From NCBI GenBank assembly GCA_013399875.1, contig VXAZ01004549.1:186001-250000 (forward strand): a stretch of DNA of 64,000 bases, in the 5' to 3' direction. The translations under genes and the position numbers were made by a program. Source of the stretch: Gymnorhina tibicen. Its lineage: Eukaryota; Chordata; Aves; Passeriformes; Artamidae. Positions 24,846 through 38,000 of the stretch are shown here, piece after piece; within the stretch, counting starts at the first letter, position 1; each line of letters opens with the position of its first letter. Under the pieces are notes generated by a model. That model was not told the origin of the DNA, ran no database searches, and saw nothing but the letters and a program-made list of their open reading frames with translations.

Positions 24846-27800
24846 AGTCAAGAACTATGCTTATGTTCTGCAGTGATGGGAACCAAAAAATACAAATGTG
24901 CACGAGATACAAGGAGTATCAGGATCTAATTGTCTGAATTCTCTACCTGCCAAGAAGGAAGCTTCCTTCTCCAAATTGCAGATCTTCAACATTAGAAAGG
25001 CAGAGGACTCAAGAAAATAAACAATATCTACTTGAATGAGTTTTACTGAGAATGTATACAAAGGACAAGATGAGGGTGCAAAAGAAGAACAGTATGTCCT
25101 AAAGAACAACTTGTATTTCACCTCAGAACAAAAGACTATTTCTATGTTTGCTTACAAAGTAGCAGCAGAAAAACCCTTTTTGAACTGAAAAAACAACCTC
25201 AGTTTATTCTCTACATCATTGTAGTGTGTCACTTCATAGAATGACACAGAGAATACAGTGGATCCAAAATGCTGTTTTGTGTTCTATGGTGGTGAAGGAA
25301 TTGACAACTAAGGCCAACTGCCTGTGGCTGTGACTGTCAGAGGAGATTGTGCTCATTCAATGAGTTTCATATGAACATCTGAGTTCAGTATTTGGGCTTA
25401 AAGGAAGAGATGTTGCCGCAGCTGCACTACTAGAGAATTTGTTTAATTTTAGATTAATAAATACGAAAGGCAAAAAAAGGAAAAAAGTATATAAAATTGA
25501 GAATAAAGGATTAAAAAATAAGGTTAGGTACCAATTAGCTCTTATTTCTACCAAGAGGCAAAACTTATTTTAAAATTTTATTTAAAACATGCAGGGTAGT
25601 TGTGGGTTTTTTCCTTTGCCAGATGTAAGGAGCTATTTCTGACTTTGAGTGCTGCTGAATGCAATATGTCATAGTTTCCATTACTCTGAGTAGAGACTAA
25701 GAAAAGGATCCAAAGTCATTGGGAAAGAAAAAGACCTCAACAAGCCTCTTTGCTTTCATGTTTCTGTTTCTCCTTCTTTTTTCCTTAAGTTGCAAAAGAG
25801 GTATTACATCCTGACTCCTCCAATTTTTCTCAGATGTTTGGATTAAAAAGGAGCCACAAAAAGAAAATAAACAACTTTTATGAGGGAAAGGCAGCCAAAT
25901 GCTCAGTTCCCTGATATTTCTCAAAACTAAAGACAATGTTAGGAATTATTTCATTATTCATCATTTTTACATACATAAAGTATCCATAAATTTATTCTAA
26001 AGACCTTTGGAACTCAAGAGATAAGGGCATAAGGCTCAGACTCGTGTCTCTTAATCTTTGTGACATTACCTTTAAAACCTGTAAATCCTTCCTGCGAAAC
26101 TGCCACAGGTTACACTTGGAATTCTAATCTGGTAAAATACTAGAATCTGGACAGATATCATCCAGAATATATTTTACTCCCTAAAACAAAACCACAGTGT
26201 AAACAGTGTTGCAAGGTCAGGTTTGCTTATGGAGCTTGTCCCTTCTGCTCTGTTTAGTGTTGCACATGCATGATCAAACATATCCTGCTCATTCATGAGG
26301 ATGTCTTTACCCAAGCTCACAAAGATAACTAATACACCACATCTGCATCATCACTAGATGAAACTTTCCATGACACATTTGTCTGTGTCATTTATTCTTA
26401 GCTGCTCTTTGGCAATGATGAGAGGCCCACTAAATACACTCTTCTTTATGAAGACTTGTTCCCTGAACTGCCTGAGAAATTCTCTAGTTATCACAGCTAT
26501 TCCAAGAATAAAGTGTGCAATTTCATAGGGCTTGGTGGCTTTTCAAAAAAGCACTGCCTACATGTTAAAGCAAGGCTCTTACAGCTTTTGAAACATTAAA
26601 GATTTTTATTCTTCCCTTGGCATTATGTGGAAGCTGCTCCATGCTATTTGGTTGATGCTGTGTTTCTCATGGATACTACCACACATAAATCTAACTTCTG
26701 TAAAAGGCAGACAAGTCAGAGTTTTCTGAAAAACAATAGCTATAAGTACTACTTTGCTTTTTGTGTCAGAAGCAGGTTTGTTTGGGGTTTTGATTGTTTT
26801 TTGTGGTTTAGGTTTGTGGGTTTTTTTAAGGGAGCAATTACCTTCCGGGAAATATTCACATCTTATGTTGATTAGTAACAAAAACCACAAATATTTCTTA
26901 ATCCTGGAATTTTTAGAAAGTTTGTATATGGTCTGCCATCTGAAAAATTCCTTTAGCAAACAGTCTTCCCTGTCCAACAGGGAGCCTGGCCACCATGACA
27001 TAAATAGACTCATTATTCACTCCTAATTCATTGCAGTAAACACCAAAGAAACAATTTCCAAGTATCTCATTTGTGGCTATTTATAGCTCTGTGCAGTTTT
27101 TTCTTTCTTTTTTTTCCTTCAAAGCAATCTTCTTTACCCTGTTCCAAATCTTTTTGAACTCAGAGGCAGTTCTGTTTTGTTGGCACTGCAATTTTATTGC
27201 AATACCCTTTAAAAATGCATGTAAAATGATTCACTTTTCCAAGGCTATTGAATCATTAAACTTATATTGCCAGCCATCATCCTGTTTGCTTGTGAGATAA
27301 AACACAAATTTTTTTAAATTCAAAAAATGGAAAATATTCATTATATAATTGAATAGAGTTGCTGATTATCATCAGTATATTTACTTACTGAATCCCTTAG
27401 GAAATGCAAGCATTTTTAAATGAAATTATAAGAGTCCAAATAAATTTTAATGGATAAGTGATAGATGTGCTATTCTTACCGAACAAAAAGGAAGGCATAT
27501 TTCAGCTTAATGATGGTGACTCATTTAAATGTTTCAATTATATTAATATTGTTCAGTCAGTTCTTAGACACTTGGATTAAATCCAATTGCATGTCATGTG
27601 TATAGGGATGTGGGCATAGAGAGCCATAGAGAAAAGAAAGGATGAGACAGCAAACAGTACCAAACAGCTGCAAAGATAAGCACAGATTTAAGGCAGTTTG
27701 TGTTGCTGGTAACATTCAACAGTTCTACAAAGTAGAACTTAATTTATCAAATAAAAAAGTGAAGATCACATCATTAACAATCACTTGTGAGCAATTTTTT

Positions 27801-28295
27801 TTGCAGTGGTTATCAAGCATTACATAAGGATTATGTGGCCAAGGGCAAGAAAGAGGCCAGTTCATCAAAACAGCAATCACATGCAGTAAGGATAAGACCA
27901 TATTATTTTGCTGCTATTTTCTGTCTTGTTCACTACACATAAATACATAAATTCTGTGTTGCTCCCTGTGCAACACATAAATGAGATCCACAGAGCAGAG
28001 ATCCTGCAGAACTGCTTGAAACAGAACAGTGATTCATAATCAAAAGACATTTATCATTTGAATATATTTTTAGATGTCTTGTAAGTGTGACCATGTATTA
28101 CACCAGTGACTGAATGCTGGACTGGAAATATCCACATGGCTAGCACTGATAGCAATAGTACTGGCTCAGTCACAACAAGCTAAAATACACTCTGCAGAAG
28201 AGGACCTATGGGAGACCAAGTTAAAAACGAATCATCAAAGAATATTCAAAATAGGTATTTAGAATAATATTCTTAGCTGTAAGAAGTGTCAAATA
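24846..28295. other. AT-rich non-coding stretch
   Basis: I see no gene or dispersed repeat. A G/T-rich tract at about 26775-26830 belongs to the class of simple tracts described among the findings. A 135-codon minus-strand open frame (26606-27013) overlaps plus-strand ones and shows no domain. Confidence 0.5.
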
Positions 28296-28466
28296 TGACA
28301 GCAGGTTGCCTAAGGGGCCTGCAGAATCTCTACCCCAGAAGATATTCAGATCTTGACCAAACAGAGCCCCCAGCTGCCTGCATTAAACTGAGCCCTTTGG
28401 TCATAGAGTTGTATCAGATGATCTCCAGAGCTCTCTTCTAATATAAATCACTCTAAGACTTTCTAA
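28296..28466 (+). mobile_element. Old CR1 LINE 3' fragment
   Basis: The order of blocks follows a CR1 3' UTR: GGTTGCCTAAGGGGCCTGCA, GAATCTCTACCCCAGAAGAT, ATTCAGATCTTGACCAAACA and AGATGATCTCCAGAGCTC, then a degenerate tail (TAAATCACTCTAAGACTTTC). Divergence is much higher than in the copies at 12343 or 15798, so this insertion is older. Confidence 0.65.
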
Positions 28467-31400
28467 CTTAAAGTATTTTTAATGGTATGTAGGTGGGATC
28501 ATGGGGTGTTTACAGTTAGTCAACAGAGTCTTCTATAGATTAAGATTTTTTCTTTCTCCTGGTTCCATAAGAAGGCCTATGGCAGCAGATACTGCACTGA
28601 AGAATAACAGACATCTCTTTCAGCCTTAAAGATAAACTTCAAAATGCACAACTACACAAGATCACTAGTCCTCATGAACAATGTTCTAAGTAATACTTTT
28701 TGGCTAAAATAAATGTAAAGAAAGGAAAAGAGCAATACTGAGTTAAAGATACGGAAGAACTAAAGGCATTTTATGCCTTTTATAACTTTTCATAGTATTT
28801 ATTATTTTCAGAGTAATCTTTTTACTATGGGCCACTTAAGCATATAGATAATTTATCTCCAGAAGGACACTGTGTTAAATTGATTTCCTTTTTCTCATCC
28901 AGAGAGAACCATCCAAATTTTTGCCATGCCTTAAAAAAATGAATCATCAAACATCAATATACAAAATCATGTGTGTAAGTATATTTAGTTTGGGAAGGAT
29001 AATTATTTTTTATCTTGTTCTCTTTTATGATCAGAAATAAAGAATTAATATCAGTTATTATTGTCCATGGATTTTTTTATTGACTATGAATACAACAAAA
29101 TATTTATATTTTGAACAGAAATTTCTAAGAGGCTTTTAGTTAGAAAAAAAAAGTCATAAGAAAATGGAGCACTCACAGTACAAAAAACTGGTAGAAGAAT
29201 AAACAAAAATTTCTGTCAAATACTGATTTAGCTTTGACTGAAGATTTTCAGCTAGCCCTGCTGACAACTCACTGATGATGGCTGCTGTCTTTGTAGATTT
29301 TCAAAGAAAATAAATTAAGAAGAAAGAGGATATCTGTGCTTATGGAAAAAATATCACATATGTACTACAGCTACTGCTTTTAACACTGATTAGTCAGTTC
29401 CTGTGGGACATAGGAAGTAATGAGGGCTGTATGTGTATGAGTGTGTGTTGCTACAATATAGTGATTAAGTTTCCACGGTTTATGATTAATCACATTTGTT
29501 AAAATTTTATCCACAACCTGCAATTGGATCACTAAATGTTTCAGCAAGTGCATTCAGCAAAAGGCTTTATAAATTAAGTAACACAAAATAATTTGATCTG
29601 TCTGTATTGCAGTAGGATTCCAGAAAAGACATAATGACCTCCTCTCACCCAGGGACAGAAAGATCTAGACAGAAAGGACAAGGACAAAAATACTTAAACT
29701 GATAGGGTGATCATCTAGCTAACTATGCCCAAATTGCTTGCACGTTTTGTTAAAGAAACCCCTGCTCTGGCAAAAAACCTGTCATTTGGGTGCTGCACCA
29801 AAACCCCTGCTTAAGCCCATTGAGGAGCTCAGTTGTTGAGTTCACTTCCTGGCCTTGTCTCCATAAGTAAAATAAGAGTAACCTTGAGGTGTAATGTTCC
29901 ACGCTCACTGTTTGTGACTGCATGTCAAAAAGAAGAAGGAAATGCTTTGTTTACTAAGGCAGGGACAGAGAACAATGACAGTCGCATGGAAATAACAACC
30001 CTGTTCTCCCAGAAGGATGTTAACAGTTATTATATTGCACCACAAGTATGTGTCATCTCTAACCCAGCAATTCATTTACTCTTCTCTCAAAAATGAATGT
30101 ACTGTAGCAGGAAATTTATAACGAGAATTTGAGGGGAAAGTAAATCAATCTTATCTTCAGCCAGCAAGCAATAATACACACTAACAGGGGCAGACAGGAC
30201 TTGTCCAACATTGCAGCTCGCTAAAGAGGAAGGTATTGATTTGTGTTTGCCTTTTTCTATTAACAGTAAAGAGTCTACAGCACTTTCACACATCATAGGA
30301 TAAGGCTTAAGGGTGTCAAAAAGCAATATAAAAACCTCAAAATGTTTGTAGCTTTGATTTGTGGAAGCTATGATCATTTTGAATGCTTATTTAAAGGTTT
30401 TTTCCTGCATCACCATCTTCCTTCAAACTAAGAGAACTTTTCTTCTGTCATTGACCTTCTAATAATCTGTTCTCAGCAGATCAGTTTTCACTATATGACT
30501 AGTCCCATTCATTCTTGCTGCTTTGTGATACCAGAATATACTGAAGATGTTACACATCCCTTTCTCTTTATACAACCAACTTTATGTTTGATGTCCTTGG
30601 GCTTGCAGGTATTGGCTTCAGTTTGTCAAAAAAAAAAAAAAAAAAACCAAAAATTCTGATTAAAAAAGGGTTCTTATAGCAATACATTTTTGTTTAAACT
30701 TTTAGTATATCATAAAATAGCAGGGTTATTTAATATGTGATATATATGTCAATTATACAACCTCGCTTATCATTATAAGTCAGATAAATATAACGTTAGT
30801 CTTCTGAAATGTTTGGCCATGGACATCTATTGTCTTGCTAAATACAAAATCCTTGTATTATTCCTAATAAACTCTCACATGCCATCATGAAGAAAATTTA
30901 TTATGGATACCTCAAGTTTTATAATCAGATGAAAATTATTTAGTAGGTATTGCATGCTGAGTTACATGCTATGGTCATGGAGTAAGAAAACCATTAACCA
31001 GATTTTCAGAATTCACCAATATACTTTACATTGTGCAAGATGAAAGAAGACATCTCCAAGGAAAAAACTGCAGCTCAAAGATTAATAGGCAAAGGTGACA
31101 TTTTGATTAATAAGTAAATAGAAAAATGCATCTTTTAGTAAGCAGTTTTTGAATAAAAAGAAAAATTTTGTTAATTAACAGGTTAGCTATGGGATAGTCG
31201 TGTCCGTGTTGATAAATTAACATCTCAAACTTTTTGAGAATTATATCTTCAAGCATCTCTAATAGTAGGAACAAATGGAAGAAAGAAATACAGAGGGCAC
31301 TGGGACATATCCTCAGCCACAGAATCAACTAGAAGAAGCTGTGTATGTGTCTGAGAAGCATTTAGATGCAAAACATTCGGCTTAATTGATGCAAAAAATT

Positions 31401-33282
31401 CAGTTTTATTTTCTTTATTTCCCTGGAAACTGACAGACATTGATGGACATTTTAGATATTAGATTATTCTGTCTAGCTTTCTGGTGGCCAGGCTGCCTAA
31501 TTTTCCTAGAAATGCAGAAGGTTGACAAGCATGTCAAGGAATTTAAGGAAAAACCACTTGTGCAGCAAATGAATGCTGGATGCCATACTGTAAGGCACTG
31601 AAAATAATATTGAAAAATTATGTCTAAGAACTGAATACTACCTGAGGGGATTAATTTCAGGTGATATTTATTCTCCTTTAAGCTTGGGGCAAAATTCAGA
31701 TGCCCCATGGCCTCCTAGTGTCATTTTAGTAATGTGAAGTGCCCTGCTTGGTCTCTAGCAGCCACTCCAGAAAGTTAATGTGTCTCTTGTCTTGTGTCAC
31801 AATTGGTAAACTATGCAGATGCCTGTTTTATAAGATCACCCTGGCCTGTTTCTGAGTCTGGTCACCTACACTAGATAACTGAATCCTATAACCTTGTTCT
31901 TCTGCAGCTGTTCTTCTGGCAGCTAAGTCAGACATACTCTTCCAGGTGTGCCAAACCATAACAGACTCCTACCTCTGGTCAAGTGAATGAAACTTCTTTA
32001 TATCTTCTGCTCATTCTTTCTTTTTACTGTCAGGAAACTGCAGCATTGTTGTCATGGGTTTCACAAGCTAATACCATAGTTAACTACATCTGTGACATGA
32101 TAACTGAAAGTCAAGGCTCAGTCTGTTTGTAGATAGAAAGCTAATACAAGGGGAGTGAGAGTGGGTTTTGTACACCCACATGAACAGAAAAAAAGAAGCA
32201 GAAAATTGAAATTGTTGGTCATATGTCCCATTACCACATTATTTACTCCACAAATGTTTATTCCATTGTCCCTAAGGGGATGTTTTTGTTGATATCTGTA
32301 GAAAGCACAAGTGAGTTGCACACAGAGTATTTCAGGAGCATGTTTCAGACTCACATTGAAATCACACTCCAAATATTCAAAGTCAAGAAGACTTCAGATT
32401 TATATGAATGAAATCTCAAAATTTCAGGTAATGAGACTAGCATAATTCAATTCAACTAATCTGATCCTTACATCTGAATCTTAAAAGCACGATTTATGTA
32501 TAACTAGTGTAGGTCTGAGTGGTATAAGGCACAGGAGTCAGAACTTTAGACTCCTGTTTTGACTGACTCACATTTTCTCCTAAGTGGGAAAGAAACTGAA
32601 AATGTATTCTCTCTCATTACAATTTTAGCCTCTGACCCTCAGAACACCTAGGCAAAGGTATGCATAGTCCTTTATGTTATCTCATAGAAGACATAAAAAT
32701 TAGGCTAAAAAAAAAAAGTCTTTACTTGTTTAAATAATTTCCAGCTAGATATTCACCCTATATAGAATTTATTCACTTTTTGTGAGCTGTGAGGCACATA
32801 GTGCATTTCACTCTGTTCTCCAGGCTCAGAAGTTGTGTGTGCTTTGGATCAGGAATGCTTGTCTTTGATTTGTGTGCATTTCTGAAAAGGTGACTGGCAA
32901 GAGACATTTTGATCTTGCAATTTTGATAAAGTGAGCTGGCCTTATGTTTGACTGATACCTCACTTAAAAGCACTAGGGTAAGTCACAGTTCTTTCAGCCT
33001 GAGCTGGTATTGCTACAGCTGCTACTGCTGGAACTCCTTTAGTGTCCCATTAATCCTATAAAAGAGAGGCTTGCTCTAGAGTAACACCTACACACACACA
33101 TGCTCACACAAAACCAAACCAAAAGAAAAAACCACCCTTCCGACTGATTGTGATGATGTAATTGGACTATAACAGGGGAAAGCCATTCTATATGATTAAT
33201 GCTCATTTAAAATTTATGTGTTTGATGCCATTTTAGTTTGTCTGTTGTAAACAATCCATCTTATAAGGTTGTGATGCTAGCT
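28467..33282. other. Long AT-rich non-coding stretch
   Basis: About 4.8 kb without a recognised gene or dispersed repeat, apart from the A run listed separately. Confidence 0.5.
30628..30646. repeat. A19 homopolymer
   Basis: Nineteen A in a row, followed by CC and more A-rich sequence. I see no retrotransposed body upstream, so a processed-gene tail is not supported. Confidence 0.9.
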
Positions 33283-33382
33283 TTCTAAGCACTTTATAAA
33301 GCAGGGAACTATTATTCTCCCCATTTTACAGATTTGTAGACTGCAGCAAAGATTGGTGCAGTGACTTGCCTAGTGGGGGGTC
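33283..33382 (+). mobile_element. MIR-like ancient CORE-SINE fragment
   Basis: The run CTTTATAAAGCAGGGAACTA, TTATTCTCCCCATTTTACAG, a diverged middle and GTGACTTGCCTAG matches the 3' half of MIR, the tRNA-derived SINE that was active in early amniotes. In mammals the middle reads ATGAGGAAACTGAGGCA; here it is strongly altered. Survival in a bird marks slowly evolving or constrained DNA, or chance. Confidence 0.7.
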
Positions 33383-34841
33383 AGCTCTCTCAATATTGCC
33401 ACTGTAATCCATTTTGAAGCATTGGTGAATTTCTGTGTTGGACTTGCCTGCGGCCATTAGATGTGAAAATGGTCCACTAATAGAGTTTTTATCAGCTTGA
33501 GACAGCCAAAGTGCTCCCTCTGCCAGTGTTCTGGAAGCAATTTAGTAGGTAACTCTTCATGACTGTGACAGGCAAAGGTAAATTCCATGTGGGAGTTCTG
33601 TTTTTCTTAGTTTCTGCAGCAGTACAAATACAAGTAATGGAAGGAAGGCTAGGAAGACTGAATGATGGTTCAGAAAGTGTCTCGCAGTAGCCCTCATGAT
33701 TTGATGTGTCACTAGCAGAACATATACCCATTAAATTCCCATTGTAAAACTCTAAACATGTCGGAGAAAATCTGTCATATTAAATCTAAAAAACACAGCT
33801 TTTCATGGCTGTTTGGTACTTTCTCTGAATGCTAACTTGGTATTTTAATGCTATCCCATGCCATTATAGTGCCAGAATTGAATCCTGAGCATTGCATCCC
33901 CTAGAACAATTATACCTATTCATATAGGTCAGCTAAATCTTAGAATGACTAATATGTACCATGTTCTCTTGTGATGTAAGTTTAGGAATACAGAGAGGGA
34001 CTGTAGTCCTTTTGTAGCAATGTTAAACTAAGAGAACTAGTAATGTTTACTATCATGAGCAAAGATAAAACTTGGAATCCGAACACCTTCAAAGAAATGC
34101 AAACATTTGTCACCCAATCCAAAACTTGAGGCATGAATCACCTGGTACAACATTCGTTGAGATTTGGCTCCTTTTAAAGCTGAAAAAAAATTCTGAGGCT
34201 AACTGTCCTTCTGGAATTTTGGCCGAAAATGGGGAAAGAGTTTCTGAAGACAGTTGTGATGCAGCCAGTAATCCATTTGGACATTTCAGTTAAGCAGAAC
34301 TCAATTCCTCATTCTTTTTCAGACCCTGGACTACATAATTGGGCCCCAAAACACAGTGTTAAACTAATCTGTCTAAACAGGGATTCCTTCAGGGTGCTTG
34401 AACAACTGTGAAATATTTAATTCATTAAGCATGAATCATGCTATCTTAAATAATACACTAGATAATTCTAGAATATCACTGAGAAAATATGTTATTTCTG
34501 ATATACAGTGATTTGCATTTGTCTCCTGAACTTAGAATATCAACTTGTTTGCAGTTTCCACCACTTCTGTACTTTGTCATTAAGAAATATAATAGCCTGG
34601 GCTAATTTCACTAATCAGAACATCAATGTCTGTCTGATTTCATCTAAAATGTTAATGAAGATATCTGTGGGTCTAGTTATAATTTTAAATTAAGTTGGCT
34701 TAAATGAAGAAATTGCTCCTTGTTGCATTAGTTTAAGGCAGGGCAAAATTTGCCCAAGAGAAATGGAAACCACCTATTTCTTAAAAAGAGCAGTTACGTT
34801 TTGATATCTTCTCCCTGGGATCCAGTGGGAATGCCTAAAAA
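33383..34841. other. AT-rich spacer
   Basis: I see no gene or dispersed repeat. Short open frames are unremarkable. Confidence 0.5.
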
Positions 34842-34970
34842 CTGTATTAGGAAAGGTTCAGGCCAGATATTAGGAAGCATTTCCTTACCTTGAGGGGGAT
34901 CAAACACTGGAACAGGCTTTCTAGAGAGGTAGTTGATGATCCTTGTGGGTTTCTTCAAAAACTGAAAATA
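34842..34970 (+). mobile_element. Short CR1 LINE 3' fragment
   Basis: The blocks TGTATTAGGAAAGGTTCAGG, CCAGATATTAGGAAGCATTT, CACTGGAACAGGCTTTCTAG and AGAGGTAGTTGATGATCC match the 3' region of a CR1 subfamily. The fragment stops directly at a pyrimidine microsatellite, so the CR1 tail is missing. Confidence 0.85.
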
Positions 34971-35045
34971 TTCTCTTCTCTTCTCTTCTCTTCTCTTCTC
35001 TTCTCTTCTCTTCTCTTCTCTTCTCTTCTCTTCTCTTCTCTTCTC
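34971..35045. repeat. Perfect (TTCTC)15 microsatellite
   Basis: Fifteen uninterrupted copies of the five-base unit TTCTC, 75 bp with no mismatch, begin at the point where the CR1 fragment ends. It is pure pyrimidine on this strand and pure purine on the other, so it may form triplex DNA. Its perfection suggests recent expansion and likely length polymorphism. Confidence 0.98.
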
Positions 35046-38000
35046 GTCAATATTTTTCCCTTTGTTTATTAGTTGAATCCTATCAGTTTCTAATTGCACC
35101 ACCAGTCCTTTCAAATAAGCACATAACATAAATTTTCAAAGCAATAACAATTACAAGTCAAGTCACAGGTGTCATATTTCAATGTGGAAAAATAAATTGG
35201 AACAAGCAAACTGAAGACAATTTTTACACATATAGATACCTTTTTCACAAATATGTATTTGCTGTAGAGATAACAACATTGTACAGTATAATGCTGGAGA
35301 CTTTCAATAGGTACCTTTGATGTTCACAATTTATTCTCTTTTTCTATGTTATTATTTCCTCTTGCATATTACCAACTATAATAAAAACACTGATTTTTTT
35401 AATCTGTACAAGATCTTCACGTACTTTAACTCAATGGTGTTTGCAGCTGCAAGCACTGAGTTAAATACTCAATTAATAAATAATAAATAGATTTTAAGCT
35501 TTTTTCGGAAACCAGATTTAGCAAATGTGCTGTATGAAGAGTTAGATTAAAAGGCTGTATTCTTACTTGACCTGTTAAAATAATAAGAAAAAATAAAATA
35601 GGCCCATGTTCTGTTCTCCTTTATACTCATTTAAACATAGAATAACTTTGGAATATCAGGAATGAAGCTTGCCAGAGTAAGCCATACATTCCTCACCTCC
35701 AGACCTTATTATTTCAACTCATTATGTCTGGGAATGAATCCAAGCAGGTGTTGAAAAAGAAGTTTCAAAATTCATCAACCCATCTTTTTAGTGACACATA
35801 GGTCCCTGAACACTTCACCCCACATTATAGTTTATCTTAATATTCAGAGTCCTCCATAGCAAAGGACCAGGCTTTTCTTTTCAGAAATCATGACCTCCCT
35901 TGGCAGCTGTTATAATTGAAAGAAACCGTAAAGTTTTCTGTCAAGAAGAAAAGACTTGCAAGCATAGAAGACAGAACTTTTGCAACAGCTGCACAGAGAC
36001 TGAGGAGCTCTCTTTTACATGTGATATGAGCTTGTGAAATGAGCTCAGATTTCACAGCTTTCACATTTAAATGCAAAATCCATTTCTTTTACTTATCTTT
36101 CTCTAAACAGCTTTCTCCCAGTGTTTTTTCTGACCTAGCTTCGTTTTCTTGGAGTCAAAGTGAGAGGTCAGAAGACAAACAAGCACCCAGACAGACTCTT
36201 AGAACAGTCTGTCATCTTTTTCTCATCTCATCCACAGCCTCGGAGATTTTCTCAGCAGAAGAACACAGAAAAGTTTCTGACATTTTTTGCCTTCTCTCCT
36301 GTCTTTAGGGCATAATTTCATAGAGATGTCCAAGATGACTTTTCAGTTTATCTATCTCCATCTATGCTAGTCACAGACCCATAAATCACATGGGTTCTGT
36401 TAGGTTCAGGATGGCTGGAGACAAAACTACCCTGGTCTGGAGTCACTATGGCTCTGTTCACAGGAAATGGCTGCTGAAAACTATAGACCAGGATCTATTA
36501 GTTTTGGTGCAGAACTACATAACTAACATTTCTGGATCCAAGCTGGTTGGTTTATCTGCTACTGTGCTGAGCCAAGTAGGTTAAGTGTTTGGTAATTCAT
36601 TCATCTCTCTGTCCCAAATTCAATGCAGGAGACTAGTTATTGGTTGTTGTGTGCAACTGCTTTTTGGTCTTGCTGAACAGTCAGTATATTTAACCACTGA
36701 GGAAAAATAAAAAAGGGGTACACATCTCTTCACAATAATTCCATTCCAACCCTACATTCCTTTCAGTCTTGCTGGCCTGTCCACTTGTGTTTGGTATTCT
36801 TTCCTATATGGCTCAATTCCAGCTACGTTCCTCTAACTTATGAAAAAATAAAATTAAGTAATACAGCTAAGGTGTTTTCTGCTTTTGCCATACAATTATT
36901 GCCATATAGGGTGTTTTACATTCCATTCTCCAACTCCAGGATGTTCATATCTTGACCATAAACTCTTCAAAACATGGATCATCAAGTAGTCTGTGTTCAT
37001 ACAATGCTTATCTCAGAGTAGTTCTTTTCTTATGTAGGCTTTGGGTAGTGCGACAGCAAATACGATCAATAGTAATAATAATAGTAAACACAGATGGTCA
37101 CAGCTCATTTTCAACATACATCAACACAAGATGAAATTTAATGGTCTGAAGTATATTGCAGGCTTGAAAAAATGATCATGATAATCCTTTTTGCCTTAAC
37201 CCCTATGAATCTTTGAAGATAATTATCTATCTTTCCTAAGTTTAGTTTCTTGAAATAGCTTCAAGACAACAGAGAGGGAGATTAGATACAGATAAATAAC
37301 AGATAGAATAAAATTGATTACTGTGTGTAAAGACAGTGGGCTTAAGAACATGCTATAAATTATTGCTAAAATTATGCAGGAAAAAAAACAAAACAAACCC
37401 TAAAATTATGAAGACCAATATACCATGTCCACTTGTATTTTGAACTAATGTATGTGCAAGAAGGCATGCGTATAGCACTCACTGTTGTTGAATCCTTAAT
37501 CAACAATTATTTCAGGATTAAAATTTAAAAGAGAACCCTATAGCTCCTACTTATTGAACTGGACATAAACTCAAGTTAGTTGCTGGGTTTATTCCAGTAA
37601 TAAGCTTAAAAAAGTAGAACTGGATGGATACTAGTCAATGCATGTAGCAGAAGAAGAAATTAAGGTTTACTTTGCTGCTGCCTAAATAGCAGTTGCCTGC
37701 CTACCTTGTCCACTTTGTTCATAGTAAATGATGTTAATGGAGTAATCCCAATGGAATCAAACAAATGGAGAAGAGCAAACATAATATGTTTATTTAACAG
37801 GATGGGAGAGTGATCAGAGTAATCACACAATTTGGAATCTGGTGTCAGTGGTTTGAAAATATCCAGCAAAAGCTTTAAAATAAAAGTTAACTAAAGACAC
37901 AAATAGGATTAACAAATAGGTGTGAAATTTAGATTGTGATAGGCTAATTTGATAACAGTTTTCAGAAGGAGAACTATTGGTTTTCTGGGCAACAGGAAAG

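Noticed and set aside
34943..35131. Serine/leucine/phenylalanine-repeat frames
   Set aside because: They are produced by the (TTCTC)15 microsatellite in different frames.
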